A stretch of 64,000 nucleotides of DNA, from the NCBI RefSeq assembly GCF_007970185.1, contig NZ_CP042431.1:7733342-7797341 (forward strand). Direction: 5' to 3'. Origin of the DNA: Pseudobacter ginsenosidimutans (GTDB taxonomy: Bacteria; Bacteroidota; Bacteroidia; Chitinophagales; Chitinophagaceae). Positions within the stretch are counted from its first letter, which is position 1. The number at the start of each line of letters is the position of its first letter. A program made the translations under genes and the position numbers. Under the pieces are notes generated by a model. The model was not told the origin of the DNA and did not search any database. It saw nothing but the letters and a program-made list of their open reading frames with translations. Positions 45,218 to 55,086 of this stretch are shown here, one piece after another.

Positions 45218-45985
45218 ATGAAGAAGATCATCAAATATGTAATACTGGACATCCTGAAGAACAAGATCATGATCGCATATATGATCTTCCTTCTGGCTAT
45301 TTCACTCAGTGTGTTCAACCTGGAAGACAATACAGCAAAAGGATTGCTCAGTCTTCTCAACCTGGTACTGATCCTGGTGCCACTGGTGAGTATCGTTTTT
45401 TCCACTATTTACGTGTACAATGCCACAGAATTTATCGAGCTGCTGGTATCGCAGCCATTGAAGCGAGTGAATATCTGGCTGAGTATTTTTACAGGATTGA
45501 GCGTTTCCTGCAGCCTCGCCTTTCTCATCGGCTGTGGGTTACCGGTACTCTTGTATTCGCCGGGCGAATCAGGAGGCATACTGATCCTGATGGGATTACT
45601 AATCACGAATATCTTCATCGCTATTGCCCTTTTTGCATCCGTGCTCACACGAGATAAAGCCAAAGGGATCGGACTGGCATTGCTGCTCTGGTTCTACTTT
45701 ACGCTGATTTTCGACGGGCTGATCCTCTTTCTGCTTTTCCAGTTTATGGATTACCCCATGGAAACAGCCATGATAATTTTCAGCAGCCTTAACCCGATAG
45801 ACCTGGCGCGGATACTCATTCTCCTGAAGATGGATATTTCTGCACTGATGGGCGCAACCAGTGCCGTGTTCAAGGATTTCTTCGGAACCGGATGGGGCAT
45901 GACGCTTTCTCTTTTGATCTTATTGATCTGGGTCTTTGCGCCCCTTTGGTGGTCTGTTAGGAAATTCAGGAATAAGGATCTGTAA
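45218..45985 (+). CDS. nosY: NosY, ABC transporter permease
   Basis: 255 residues with six predicted membrane helices, beginning MKKIIKYVILDILKNKIMIA. The segment FIELLVSQPLKRVNIWLSIF is typical of NosY/ABC-2 permeases. The C-terminus LIWVFAPLWWSVRKFRNKDL also fits. It forms the membrane channel of the NosDFY system. It is the last gene of the operon, with a hairpin six bases after its stop. Confidence 0.94.
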   Translation: MKKIIKYVILDILKNKIMIAYMIFLLAISLSVFNLEDNTAKGLLSLLNLVLILVPLVSIVFSTIYVYNATEFIELLVSQPLKRVNIWLSIFTGLSVSCSLAFLIGCGLPVLLYSPGESGGILILMGLLITNIFIAIALFASVLTRDKAKGIGLALLLWFYFTLIFDGLILFLLFQFMDYPMETAMIIFSSLNPIDLARILILLKMDISALMGATSAVFKDFFGTGWGMTLSLLILLIWVFAPLWWSVRKFRNKDL

Positions 45986-45990
45986 CAAAA

Positions 45991-46012
45991 AGCCCCTGCA
46001 GAAGCAGGGGCT
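45991..46012. terminator. Bidirectional terminator between nosY and the converging susD
   Basis: Stem AGCCCCTGC / GCAGGGGCT with AGAA loop. On the minus strand a T5 run follows, so it best serves the susD transcript. On the plus strand the tail is GTGTTG, weaker. Confidence 0.85.
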
Positions 46013-46057
46013 GTGTTGAGAATGCTCAATTAAAAGCCGGATAGATCCATGTACTGT

Positions 46058-47755
46058 TTATTGTTGATAACCCTCGTTCTGTTTGAATTCATCTTTATTG
46101 GTCACTGCATCCAGCTGGCTTTGCGGGATCGGACGTAGCGTGTGAAAGTTTTGAATATTACCTGCCGCCTGCGGGTTATGGGCTTTCACTCTTTCCACCA
46201 GTTTTCCAGTTCGCTTCAGATCGATCCAGCGCCATTGTTCACCGGCGAGCTCACGCGCACGCTCATCAAGAATAAAATCAATAGTCACATCTGCATCCGT
46301 GATCTCCATTTCGTCCTGCTTGCCGGGAAGCGCCGCCCTTCTTCTCACATCATTGATCAGATCAGCAGCTACACCATTCTCTCCCAGCCTGTGCTTGGCT
46401 TCTGCAGCAGTCAGGTAAATATCTGCGAGCCGAAAAATAAATGCATCACGCGCGCTTTGTTGTTCTGCAACAGAAGGCCGCGTAGGATCCAGGAATTTCT
46501 TCAACGATAGGAAATTGGAATTATTCCTGGGCGTGCCGTTGGCATTGTACATATTGTTTCGATCGAACACTTCGTATTTCCGGCCATCGCGCCATTCATT
46601 GGTAACAACAGCTTTGGTGATGAAATGCGCGGTATCGCCGGGATTGATCGTGAACGTTTGTTCCACCCCGGTAGTAAGGGTTCGCTTATAGCTGGTAGCG
46701 GCAGCTTTATTGCTGATCCAGAGATCCTGGAAGCTGGCCGCATAGCGGCTATCGATCGTTTCATCAAAAAGATCTGCCAGGAACAGCGATGGCATCCAGC
46801 GGCTGAACGGTCTTCCATAAGCGATCGTTCTCTCCATGCCTGGTCTCACATCATATTTCTGCAGGAACATCAGGTGTCCGTTATTCGCACCACGGGCATG
46901 ACCGTTGGGGTACACGATTGCGCCAGCAGGTCCGGTGAAATCATTCATCGTAAGGTTGGTGGTATAGTTCACAGCCCAGATCACTTCCTTTCCGGTCTGG
47001 TTATTCATATTGAAGATATCGGCATAATTAGGTTGTAACGTAAATGAATAACCGTTGATCACTTTGTCGGCATACTTATAACAGCTATCATATTGTCCCT
47101 GGATGAGGAACACTTTAGAAAGGAATGCTTCAGCCGCAGGCCTGGTGGCCCTTCCATTGTCTGATGTGGTGGGTGGCAAAGCCACGATGGCCGAACGCAG
47201 GTCTGTCAGGATCTGTTCATAGAATTTCTCTTCAGGCGTTCTGTTGGCGGTTGTAATGATACCTTGTGTTTCATCAAGGGTGAAATGCACACCGCCCCAG
47301 GTTTCTACAATGAAGAAATAATACCAGGCGCGGAGCATGCGCAACTCGCCTTCACGTATGGTTTGTGTGGCCGGTGGCAGTCCGGATTTATCCAGTCTTC
47401 CCAGCAAAGCATTGCAGAGATTCACGGCAGAATACATCCTGCTCCAGATCCCGGCCAGGATGGGATTGGCGGGGTTCATGCCGGAAGTGTATTGTGTGAG
47501 CTCAGTATTGGGATCGTCCACACCGCTGAGCCAGAGATCACTGCCGGCTTCCAGCAGGTGATAACCAGCCTCTTTTCCCCATAACCAACGGTTATAGGTA
47601 TACGCAGCACTCAAGCCAGCCTCAAAACCAGCGGGCGTATTGAATACCGCATCGGCAGTAACGCCACCGGGATTGTATTCAGTCAGTTGTTTCTTGCAGG
47701 ATGAAACGCCGGCCAACGCCATCAGCAGCAAGCATACATAAAAAGATGTTTTCAT
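46058..47755 (-). CDS. SusD/RagB-family lipoprotein of the ECF/FecR locus
   Basis: 565 residues. Lipoprotein signal [22 protein letters not shown]. SusD hallmarks: [40 protein letters not shown] and [26 protein letters not shown]. It starts 18 bases after the SusC gene. It captures the substrate at the cell surface for the SusC barrel. Confidence 0.93.
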   Translation of the reverse strand: MKTSFYVCLLLMALAGVSSCKKQLTEYNPGGVTADAVFNTPAGFEAGLSAAYTYNRWLWGKEAGYHLLEAGSDLWLSGVDDPNTELTQYTSGMNPANPILAGIWSRMYSAVNLCNALLGRLDKSGLPPATQTIREGELRMLRAWYYFFIVETWGGVHFTLDETQGIITTANRTPEEKFYEQILTDLRSAIVALPPTTSDNGRATRPAAEAFLSKVFLIQGQYDSCYKYADKVINGYSFTLQPNYADIFNMNNQTGKEVIWAVNYTTNLTMNDFTGPAGAIVYPNGHARGANNGHLMFLQKYDVRPGMERTIAYGRPFSRWMPSLFLADLFDETIDSRYAASFQDLWISNKAAATSYKRTLTTGVEQTFTINPGDTAHFITKAVVTNEWRDGRKYEVFDRNNMYNANGTPRNNSNFLSLKKFLDPTRPSVAEQQSARDAFIFRLADIYLTAAEAKHRLGENGVAADLINDVRRRAALPGKQDEMEITDADVTIDFILDERARELAGEQWRWIDLKRTGKLVERVKAHNPQAAGNIQNFHTLRPIPQSQLDAVTNKDEFKQNEGYQQ

Positions 47756-47773
47756 TGTGCAGCAATTTGTTGA

Positions 47774-50700
47774 TTAAAGATTGATGCTTACACCCCATAC
47801 CACCAGTTTGGTCATCGGGTTGATGAGACTTCCTCCGCGTTCCACATCATAATCGTCCACTTTTGAGAAAGTGAAAAGGTTTCTGCCACTGGCATAGAGC
47901 CTGAGCCCCGAAACTCCAAACCTGGAAGTAAAGGTCTTGGGTAAAGTGTATCCTACTGTAATGGCCCTGATCTTGAGGAAGGAACCGTCTACATATTGCA
48001 GTGTGGAAGAATATAGCAATGCCGCAAAAGAGCTGGTGGTGCGGGGTCTGGGGAAATCATTGCTGGGATTCTCGAGCGTCCAGTAATTCACTACTGCGCC
48101 ATTTTCGCGACCCGGCAGGTGAACCCGACCATTATACGCATATTCGATGGTTTGCCCATAGCGCGCAAACAGGAATACGTTCATGTCCCATTGCTTGTAC
48201 CTGAAATCAAGGTTCAGGCTCGCATTCCATTTCGGGACAAGTTGACCGAGTACTTCACGGTCGCTGCTGGAAATGCCTTTACCATCTTTATCATGCACAC
48301 GGATATCGCCCGGCAATTGTTTGTTGGCGATCGCCTGCGTGGAATCTGCCAGTTGCCAGATACCTATCTTTCTGTAATCATAGGAAACCCGCACCGGATG
48401 GCCGATGAACCATTCATTGGCCACGTCATCCACACCATTAAGCAGGTCCGTGATCCTTTCCCGGTTAGTATAGAAGGTCAGACCGGCATTGAAGCTCATG
48501 TCTGTTTTTTTGATCACGGCCACATTCACACCGATATCCAGACCGGTATTGACGGTTGCACCGATATTCTGGAATGTGCGGCTCACCCCGGAAGTTGGTG
48601 GCAACAGGCGATCGATCAACAGATCGGTTGTTCTTGTACGATAGAAATCAATGGTAGCCGTTACACGATTGTTCCAGAGGGCGATGTCAACACCTGCGTT
48701 GAAGGCCCTGGTCTTCTCCCACCTGAGTGCAGCATTGCCGATGGTATCACTAAAGGTGTAACCGGGAAAAGGCGTTTCACCAAAAGCATTGGGAATGCGG
48801 GTAAGGGAAGACTGTGTACGGTAAGGGCTGATGGCATCGCTTCCCGTTATGCCGTAGCTTATTCGCAGTTTGAGGTCGCTGACCGTATTGGAGGTCTTGA
48901 GAAAATCTTCATCGCTGATGCGCCAGGCCAGGGCAGCAGCAGGGAAAACGCTCCATTTATTTCCTTCGCCGAGTTTGGAGCTTCCATCTGTACGGATGCT
49001 GAAGGATGCAAGGTATTTACCCGCAAAGGAATAGTTCAGTCGACCGGCAAAAGAGACGAGGTTCTCTTTGCTGTAAGAAGAACGGATGCTGATACCTTCA
49101 GTGGCATTGGCAAGACCATAATACAATTGCGAAGGGAAGATCTGTTTGTTACCCTGTGCTGTAGCGTCTTCGTAATTGTTTTGGAGGAAGGTGGTTACTC
49201 CAGTGAGTGTGAAATTATGTTCTTTGAGCTGCTTATTGTAGGTGATGATATTCTCCCAGTTGGTATTGCGGGCTTTGCCTGAAGTGTAGCTGCCGAGCGA
49301 ATTAGTGCCGCGTTGAAGCAATGAGTTCTTATCGAAAAATGCGCCATTGGCAAGGCTGGTGAACACCATGCCGAGATTGGTGCGCAGTGAGAGACCTTTG
49401 ATCGGATTGATCTCCACATAGGCCACACCGAAAGTACGTTGCGTTACAGAATTATTGTACGCAATGCCCGGTTCTTCATCTATCAGCGGATTCCAGCGGG
49501 CGGCTTCATTGTTGGGGCTCAGCACCACGGTACCGGCACTGTCGCGGGGCAGGGAGAATGGCGAGATCTTGCTGGCTTCATCCATTGGGCTGGTGCGCTG
49601 GTCCACATCATAATAAGTGAACTGCAATTGCATGCCTGCTTTCGCGAATTTGCCCAATTGCTGGTCAAGTCCAAGACGGGCCGTATATCTTTTCAATTCA
49701 TCTCCTTTGATGATACCATTCTCATTGTAATACCCCAGCGACAGGTATCCCTTCGTTTGTTCATTGCCGGCAGATACGCCCACATGATGTTCCTGCTGAT
49801 TGCCCTGTTTGAGGAAAAGATCTGTGTAATCCGTGTTTACTTTGTTATTGATATTGGCGAGCTCGATATTATTGAAAAGCAGGTTATCATTGGCATCGCT
49901 GGTCCAGTTACCATTGGGATTGATGCCTGCCAGTGTGATCTTCCTGTTGGCTTCCCTGCGCCATGCCACGTATTCATCGGTATTCATGAAACGAGGATAG
50001 CCCGCCACTTCGGAGATGCCGTAGTATGAGCTGGCGCTGATCTTTGGCTTTCCGGATGCGCCACGCTTGGTAGTGATGATCACTACACCGTTGGCGCCGC
50101 GTGAACCATAGATGGCAGTGGAACTGGCATCTTTCAATACTTCGAGGGATTGTATATCGTTGGAGCTGATATCCTGGATGGAATTGTATTGCACTCCATC
50201 CACTATGATCAGTGGCCCGTTATCTGCCCGAAGGGATCGGTTACCCCTTATAGTTATGGACACGCCCGAAGAGGCAGAGCCGCTGTTGCGTACGATATCT
50301 GCACCAGGGAGTTTTCCCTGCAAAGCTTCCAGGGCGTTCACAGCCGGTGTTTTGCGGATGTCTTCGCTTTTTACAGAAAGTACCGATCCGGTGAGGTCGC
50401 GTTTGCGGACCTGTCCGTAACCGATCACCACTATATTCTCCAGGCTTTTGGCTACGGAGATCAGGGTGATATTGATGGTAGCTCTGCTACCCACCGTCGC
50501 TTCCTGGGGCTCATATCCAACATAAGTGAAGCTGAGCACATGTGCATCTTCTGCATTGATGGAATATTCCCCTTTTTCATTTGTAGCGGTGCCACGATTA
50601 CTGCCTTTGATATTCACAGACACGCCACTGAGCGGTGCGCCGTTTTCGTCTGTCACTTTTCCTGTGATATCGCGTGCGGGAGGTTTGACCCTGTCTTCTT

Positions 50701-51043
50701 TTACTACGATCAGTTTATTTTCCATAAACTGGTAAGTGAGCAGGGTTCCAGCAAAAATATGGTCGAGGGCCTGCCGGATGCTGGCTTCTCTGAGCTCCAG
50801 CGATATCTTTTTTCGGATACTGTTGAGCTGATCATTGTACAGGAACCGGAAATTGCTCTGTTTTTCAATGGCCTGCAACACACTCGCGATCTCCGCCTTC
50901 CGGAAATGAAGGCTCAGTTTTTCCTGTCCGAGCCCTCCGGCTGATACATGTAAACCGGCAATCAGCAGAAGTAAGGTTAATTTCATTATAAGCAGCGCTT
51001 TGAACGGCAACGGCTTTTCAGCAACCGTTAGAAAACTTTTCAT
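47774..51043 (-). CDS. SusC-family TonB-dependent receptor with STN signalling domain
   Basis: 1089 residues. After the signal (LLLLIAGLHVSAGG) comes an STN domain (LHFRKAEIASVLQAIEKQSN ... FRFLYND), which contacts the FecR anti-sigma factor. Then come a carboxypeptidase-regulatory-like domain (ITGKVTDENGAPLSGVSVNI), plug (VVIGYGQVRKRDLTGSV, PLIIVDGVQYNS, EVLKDASSTAIYGSRGANGV) and barrel. The STN domain plus the upstream fecR and ECF sigma genes show a transenvelope signalling circuit: substrate binding releases sigma through FecR, which switches on this locus. The substrate is unknown. Confidence 0.95.
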   Translation of the reverse strand: MKSFLTVAEKPLPFKALLIMKLTLLLLIAGLHVSAGGLGQEKLSLHFRKAEIASVLQAIEKQSNFRFLYNDQLNSIRKKISLELREASIRQALDHIFAGTLLTYQFMENKLIVVKEDRVKPPARDITGKVTDENGAPLSGVSVNIKGSNRGTATNEKGEYSINAEDAHVLSFTYVGYEPQEATVGSRATINITLISVAKSLENIVVIGYGQVRKRDLTGSVLSVKSEDIRKTPAVNALEALQGKLPGADIVRNSGSASSGVSITIRGNRSLRADNGPLIIVDGVQYNSIQDISSNDIQSLEVLKDASSTAIYGSRGANGVVIITTKRGASGKPKISASSYYGISEVAGYPRFMNTDEYVAWRREANRKITLAGINPNGNWTSDANDNLLFNNIELANINNKVNTDYTDLFLKQGNQQEHHVGVSAGNEQTKGYLSLGYYNENGIIKGDELKRYTARLGLDQQLGKFAKAGMQLQFTYYDVDQRTSPMDEASKISPFSLPRDSAGTVVLSPNNEAARWNPLIDEEPGIAYNNSVTQRTFGVAYVEINPIKGLSLRTNLGMVFTSLANGAFFDKNSLLQRGTNSLGSYTSGKARNTNWENIITYNKQLKEHNFTLTGVTTFLQNNYEDATAQGNKQIFPSQLYYGLANATEGISIRSSYSKENLVSFAGRLNYSFAGKYLASFSIRTDGSSKLGEGNKWSVFPAAALAWRISDEDFLKTSNTVSDLKLRISYGITGSDAISPYRTQSSLTRIPNAFGETPFPGYTFSDTIGNAALRWEKTRAFNAGVDIALWNNRVTATIDFYRTRTTDLLIDRLLPPTSGVSRTFQNIGATVNTGLDIGVNVAVIKKTDMSFNAGLTFYTNRERITDLLNGVDDVANEWFIGHPVRVSYDYRKIGIWQLADSTQAIANKQLPGDIRVHDKDGKGISSSDREVLGQLVPKWNASLNLDFRYKQWDMNVFLFARYGQTIEYAYNGRVHLPGRENGAVVNYWTLENPSNDFPRPRTTSSFAALLYSSTLQYVDGSFLKIRAITVGYTLPKTFTSRFGVSGLRLYASGRNLFTFSKVDDYDVERGGSLINPMTKLVVWGVSINL

Positions 51044-51078
51044 ACATTAGTATTCTTATGGGTTAAATAATAATCGCT

Positions 51079-51096
51079 CCCCGCCCTTTAGCGGGG
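51079..51096 (-). other. GC-rich hairpin between fecR and susC
   Basis: CCCCGC / GCGGGG with a 6-base loop, in the 130-bp gap between fecR (stop 51174) and susC. There is no T-run after it on the minus strand (GAGCGATTATT follows). It may be a weak attenuator or an mRNA-stability hairpin separating low-level regulator expression from high-level receptor expression (inference). Confidence 0.45.
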
Positions 51097-51173
51097 ACGC
51101 CAACACAACTGTTTAACCTGTATTCAACGGGGAAAGGGTCCAGCTTTCTCCGTTTTTTATTGCCCCTGGTTAC

Positions 51174-52277
51174 TTAGGGCGAAGCTGGTGTACGTGATCT
51201 AATAAATAGTTCATTGCCTTTTATCGTAAATGAAAAGGGAACAGCCACCTGCAATGCACGGAATGCCTGTTCAACAGTTTCGTTTTCCAGCGAACCGTTG
51301 AAAGTGAGCGATTGCACGGCTTCGTCCTCAAAATGGATTTTGATATTGTACCAGCGCTCCAGTTTTTTAGCCAGCTCGGGGAATCCATCTCCGCGGAATT
51401 GCAGGCGGTTATAGATCCAGGCCGTTTCCGGAAGCTCATCATCACGTAATGTGGTATCCAGTTGCAGTACAGACTGCACGGGTAGCAGCAGAGCATTCTC
51501 TTTTTTCTGATTTACAATATTCCCTTTTATCTCTTTTTCCAATACCAGTTTCTGATGCGGCTTCAGCAGGATAGGTTTTGCATCGGGCTTGTCTTTCCTG
51601 GAGAGTTGCACCAGTCCGCGCAGCAATGTTGTTTCCACCGTGTGTTCATCGGCGTAAGACTTCACATTGAATGCTGTGCCAAGCACCTTGATATCGATAT
51701 TTCCTGCATGCACAATGAAAGGTTTGCCGGCCTGCGGCGCAATATCGAAGAAGGCTTCCCCATTGAGCACGATCTCCCGCTGCGGCCCATCGAATGCAGG
51801 ATCATAGCTGAGCGTGGAACCGGCATTGAGCCAAACGATCGAGCCGTCGGGCAGCAGGGTTCTGGTCCTGCTGCCCTTATGTGCTACGATCTCGTTGGTG
51901 GATTTAGGGTTGGGTTTATGATCAGGCTGGAGTATTGCCCAGAGGGATACGATAATGCCTGCAATAGCGGCTGTCATCATCCATTTCCTGAAACGGAATT
52001 TCTTCTGGTGGGGTGATACTGTTTCCATTTCTGTCGCCGGCTGTTCCAGCAATTCTTCCACAGCGGCCAGTTGCAATATCTTTTTGATCTTTTCATTCTG
52101 CACATCCATTGCATTTCCCGGCTCATCCGCTACCCATAATTGTTGAAGCAGATCGAACTGCTGCATCAGATTGGGGTCCTGCTGTAAAGCCTTCATCAGG
52201 CTGGCGCGCTCCTCCTCTGTGGCGTCTCCGCTGAGGTATCTCGATATCAAAAAGTAGATTGGCTCCGGTGTTTCCAT
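51174..52277 (-). CDS. FecR-family anti-sigma factor
   Basis: 367 residues. The cytoplasmic N-part (YLSGDATEEERASLMKALQQ) binds sigma. One membrane helix is near 95-115 (WMMTAAIAGIIVSLWAIL). The periplasmic FecR domain follows (GSRTRTLLPDGSIVWLNAGS, EIVLNGEAFFDIA, FNVKSYADEHTVETTLLRG), and the C-terminal DUF4974-type STN-like domain (WYNIKIHFEDEAVQSLTFNG) ends the protein. It relays receptor occupancy to the ECF sigma factor. The gene lies 131 bases after the sigma gene on the same strand. Confidence 0.95.
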   Translation of the reverse strand: METPEPIYFLISRYLSGDATEEERASLMKALQQDPNLMQQFDLLQQLWVADEPGNAMDVQNEKIKKILQLAAVEELLEQPATEMETVSPHQKKFRFRKWMMTAAIAGIIVSLWAILQPDHKPNPKSTNEIVAHKGSRTRTLLPDGSIVWLNAGSTLSYDPAFDGPQREIVLNGEAFFDIAPQAGKPFIVHAGNIDIKVLGTAFNVKSYADEHTVETTLLRGLVQLSRKDKPDAKPILLKPHQKLVLEKEIKGNIVNQKKENALLLPVQSVLQLDTTLRDDELPETAWIYNRLQFRGDGFPELAKKLERWYNIKIHFEDEAVQSLTFNGSLENETVEQAFRALQVAVPFSFTIKGNELFIRSRTPASP

Positions 52278-52408
52278 TCTGTTGGATTGCTATTCAGAAT
52301 AGGAGGACAGGAAAAAAAGAAAACGCCACTAAAGGAAAACAGGATTTTTTTTCGGAGTCCGGCAAAACCATCCATGGCGTCGCCGCCAATTGATCTGCAT
52401 CAAAGGGA

Positions 52409-52984
52409 TCATTCTGCCGGTTTTGTGCGGCCAGGCCGCTGGTTGTTCACCTGCAATGCCCCGCAGATCTTTTTGATGGCGATGGCCATCTGCGCATCAA
52501 CCGTATGAATGGAGATATTGAGCACTTCCGCTACTTCACGATGGCGAAGACCATCTTCCCTGACCAGTTTGAATATCATACGGCATCTCGGCGGCAGGAC
52601 ATTCACTACTTCCTGCATGCGCTGGAGCAGTTCAGACGTTACGAGCAGGTTATGCGGATCCGAATGTGAAAGGAGATCGATCTCTGCACCGAGATCATCG
52701 AAGGAGGCATGAATGAATTGACGGGCTTTATATGAAATGGCATTGAGCGCTGTATTTTTGACGGCTACATAGAGATACACGGCAAGATTGTCAATCTCCA
52801 TGACCTTCTGCCTTTGCGCCCACAGTTTCACAAAAACATCTTCCACCACTTCTTCGGAGAGTTCATTCGAACGGGTGATGAGCCGCGCAAAATGCAGCAG
52901 CCGCCTGGCGTACAGGCCATACAGGTTGCTGAGAGCCCTTTCGTTTCCCTGGCAGATCTGCTGCTGTATGGTGAACAAATCCAT
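52409..52984 (-). CDS. ECF sigma-70 family RNA polymerase sigma factor
   Basis: About 191 residues from MDLFTIQQQICQGNERALSN; an upstream Met at 53008 is possible. Region 2 is FARLITRSNELSEEVVEDVF followed by VKLWAQR; region 4 is LPPRCRMIFKLVREDGLRHR and EVAEVLNISIHTVDAQMAIA. It directs RNA polymerase to the downstream fecR-susC-susD operon once freed by FecR, as in the Fec-like systems of Bacteroidota. Confidence 0.94.
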   Translation of the reverse strand: MDLFTIQQQICQGNERALSNLYGLYARRLLHFARLITRSNELSEEVVEDVFVKLWAQRQKVMEIDNLAVYLYVAVKNTALNAISYKARQFIHASFDDLGAEIDLLSHSDPHNLLVTSELLQRMQEVVNVLPPRCRMIFKLVREDGLRHREVAEVLNISIHTVDAQMAIAIKKICGALQVNNQRPGRTKPAE

Positions 52985-53093
52985 GATGGCAAGTGGTATA
53001 AGGTTCAATCGTTACAACAAGAGTAAGGAGAAAAGAAGAGATGAGAAAGGGAATGAGAAAACATTTTTACGCAAACGTTCACGGAACCTCAAA

Positions 53094-53854
53094 CTAGTGC
53101 ACAGTTTCTGCGGACTTTTCCGGCTGGATCCAATACACGGGGTCCTGATTCAATAATTGTGAAATAGCCTGATACAAGCCGGGGTAGAATTCATGCAGCC
53201 TGGTTGGCTTCTCAAAAAAGAACTCCACACTTTCCGCCCAGCATTCGTGAATATTGGTGGTGCCCTGCAGGGAGTACAAAGCAGCCGGATGGTTAGGTTG
53301 CTCTATCACTTCCTGCTTCATAGCCCCGTTCACCATACCAAAATTGTATTTGAGGGCATGATCATGTGCATACCCCCGAACGCCAGTTCATATTCAAAAG
53401 CATGGGCCATTTCATGCAGTCCCACATTGTACCCGTCTGTTTCACTCACATATCCTTTCAATACATGGTCCCAGGCAACATAGATGCCCTGACGGTTTAC
53501 ATGGCCTGCCCAGGGAGTGGTACTTAACCCGTAGGTATAAGCGCCTTTGATAATGTAGATATCTTCAAAAAATCCATAATTGTATTCCGGTAATCCGAAG
53601 GTAAGTTGAACAGCGGCCGCACTCACCAGCACTTCGATCTCTTCATTGCTTTCCATTTCGAGAAAATGGAAATTCTTCGACCGCCGGAAATGATAAACCC
53701 TTGCAGCAAATTTTTGAGCGGAAATAGTATCCAATCTCTTATACCAGGGAAAATGGTTGTTGAGTATCTGTGAATAGAATTGTATTGCAGCATCACGTTT
53801 CCTTCGGAATGGCGCGAGAAGGCTGTCAATAAAGGGTATTGCGGTTAAGGGCAT
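53094..53854 (-). pseudogene. mtfA: MtfA-like M90 zinc peptidase, single frameshift
   Basis: The first frame (53854 to 53330) holds the zinc motif LHEMAHAFEYE (H147, E148, H151) and then runs off at the C5 run 53373-53377, ending MHMIMPSNTILVW. Another frame picks up at once as YAHDHALKYNFGMVNGAMK and carries the rest of the family signature (TTNIHECWAESVEFFFEKP and HEFYPGLYQAISQLLNQDP) to 53094. One extra G in the run restores about 253 residues, close to E. coli MtfA. MtfA is a cytosolic aminopeptidase linked to Mlc/glucose control in enterobacteria. Its role here is unknown. Sequence error is a serious alternative to a real pseudogene. Confidence 0.82.
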
Positions 53855-54013
53855 ACGAGGTAAAGATAAGGTAAATGGCCAGCTGTTGCAACAAGCAACC
53901 CAAAATGCAGGAACAGGCCTGTGCCACAGGATATTTCCAGTTCAGGTTCCCATTTTTCCATTTATACAGAAAAATATTTGATTGAAAATTTGGAGCAGAA
54001 AAAACTTCATCGT

Positions 54014-54044
54014 ACATTAGTCTACCTTTTTAGTAGACTAATGT
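54014..54044. promoter_or_regulatory. 12-bp inverted repeat in the gap before the PhyH-SDR pair
   Basis: ACATTAGTCTAC (54014-54025) and GTAGACTAATGT (54033-54044) are perfect complements around a 7-base T-rich loop, followed by CTTTTT. It may be a TetR/MarR-type operator for the PhyH gene 142 bp downstream or a terminator hairpin; no gene on the plus strand ends before it, which favours an operator. Nothing else is recognised in the 330-bp gap 53855-54186. Confidence 0.5.
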
Positions 54045-54186
54045 CTTTTTATACTCACATACCGGTAATTACAGGACTTTGCTGTCTCCAAAAGCTGTTC
54101 AGTCTGAATTCAGCCTCCTGGTGGTGTTGTAGCTGACCATATTCCCGCAAGACAGTCAATCAAATCAACACACCAATCTCAATTTT

Positions 54187-55068
54187 ATGCGTGCGTCAAC
54201 CAATAAGGTATTTTACCTGGGTGAAAATTTATCCCGGGAACAGCTTGATTTTTTCAATCAATATGGTTTCATACATTTCCGCAATTTCATCGATAAAGAA
54301 ACACTTCACAGAGTACTGCAGGAAGTAAATGATGTACAGGAATATCTTATCTCCAACAATATCGACAAGGTAAATGGCATCCCCCTCAAATTCGGGCAGG
54401 ACACGGATGGCAAACTATTGATACAACGGATCGCATTCGCGTCCCAATACAGCCGGTTCCTTAGTGGATTGCTGAAAGACCCGCGGTTCTCCACCATCAT
54501 CAAGCTCCTTTCCCCTTTCAAAGGAAGAATTGGAGAATTCGAGAAAGATGGACTGGTAGTGAATCATTATGTGAATACTGTCAACAGTGCCTACAACCGC
54601 CTCGGCTGGCATACAGACAGTCCACGGGATCTCTTTCTTGGCAGCAGGATATTGCCGATGTTGAATGTTGGGCTTCATCTGGACAACTGCCCCTTCGAGA
54701 ATGGCGGGCTAAGGGTACTACCGGGCACGCACACCCAAAATCTGTTCAGGTTATTATTCCGGAAAAAATATTTCATTGATAACCGTCCGGATAAGAACGA
54801 AGTTGGATTCGATATTCAGGCGGGCGATCTGACAGTTCATGATGGCCGGCTTTGGCATCGCGTACAGCAGTCAGCGTTTGAAGGAGAGGCCAGCCGGCGC
54901 AGGGTAATCTATATTCCAATTGTGACAGGGGCTTATCAACCCAAAGATGCCAACAGCGCAACTCCTTTCTATCACAAATTGGCGAAACTGAAAAAGAATC
55001 CCAACGGCAGGATCAACTGGTCGCTCTCCGAAGGCAAGACAGCAGTGGCTCAAAAGAAAATTGCCTGA
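54187..55068 (+). CDS. Phytanoyl-CoA dioxygenase (PhyH) family protein
   Basis: 293 residues. PhyH start pattern LSREQLDFFNQYGFIHFRNF, Fe ligands in LGWHTDSPRD (His-x-Asp) and a distal His in LTVHDGRLWHRVQQS, with Arg residues in SRRRVIYIPIV for 2-oxoglutarate. It has no signal peptide. An SDR gene follows after 18 bases on the same strand, so a hydroxylation followed by oxidation of the new alcohol is a reasonable two-step idea (inference). It differs clearly from the other PhyH gene at 13.9 kb. Confidence 0.87.
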   Translation: MRASTNKVFYLGENLSREQLDFFNQYGFIHFRNFIDKETLHRVLQEVNDVQEYLISNNIDKVNGIPLKFGQDTDGKLLIQRIAFASQYSRFLSGLLKDPRFSTIIKLLSPFKGRIGEFEKDGLVVNHYVNTVNSAYNRLGWHTDSPRDLFLGSRILPMLNVGLHLDNCPFENGGLRVLPGTHTQNLFRLLFRKKYFIDNRPDKNEVGFDIQAGDLTVHDGRLWHRVQQSAFEGEASRRRVIYIPIVTGAYQPKDANSATPFYHKLAKLKKNPNGRINWSLSEGKTAVAQKKIA

Positions 55069-55086
55069 TCATAAAAAAATTGACAA

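Noticed and set aside
48119-49282. Open frame of 387 codons on the plus strand opposite the SusC gene
   Set aside because: It lies wholly antisense to a convincing receptor, has no recognisable domain and is rich in His/Ile/Cys as expected from the reverse frame of a GC-biased gene. The same holds for the long plus-strand frames at 648-1262, 3469-4278, 6823-7611 and 8179-9069.
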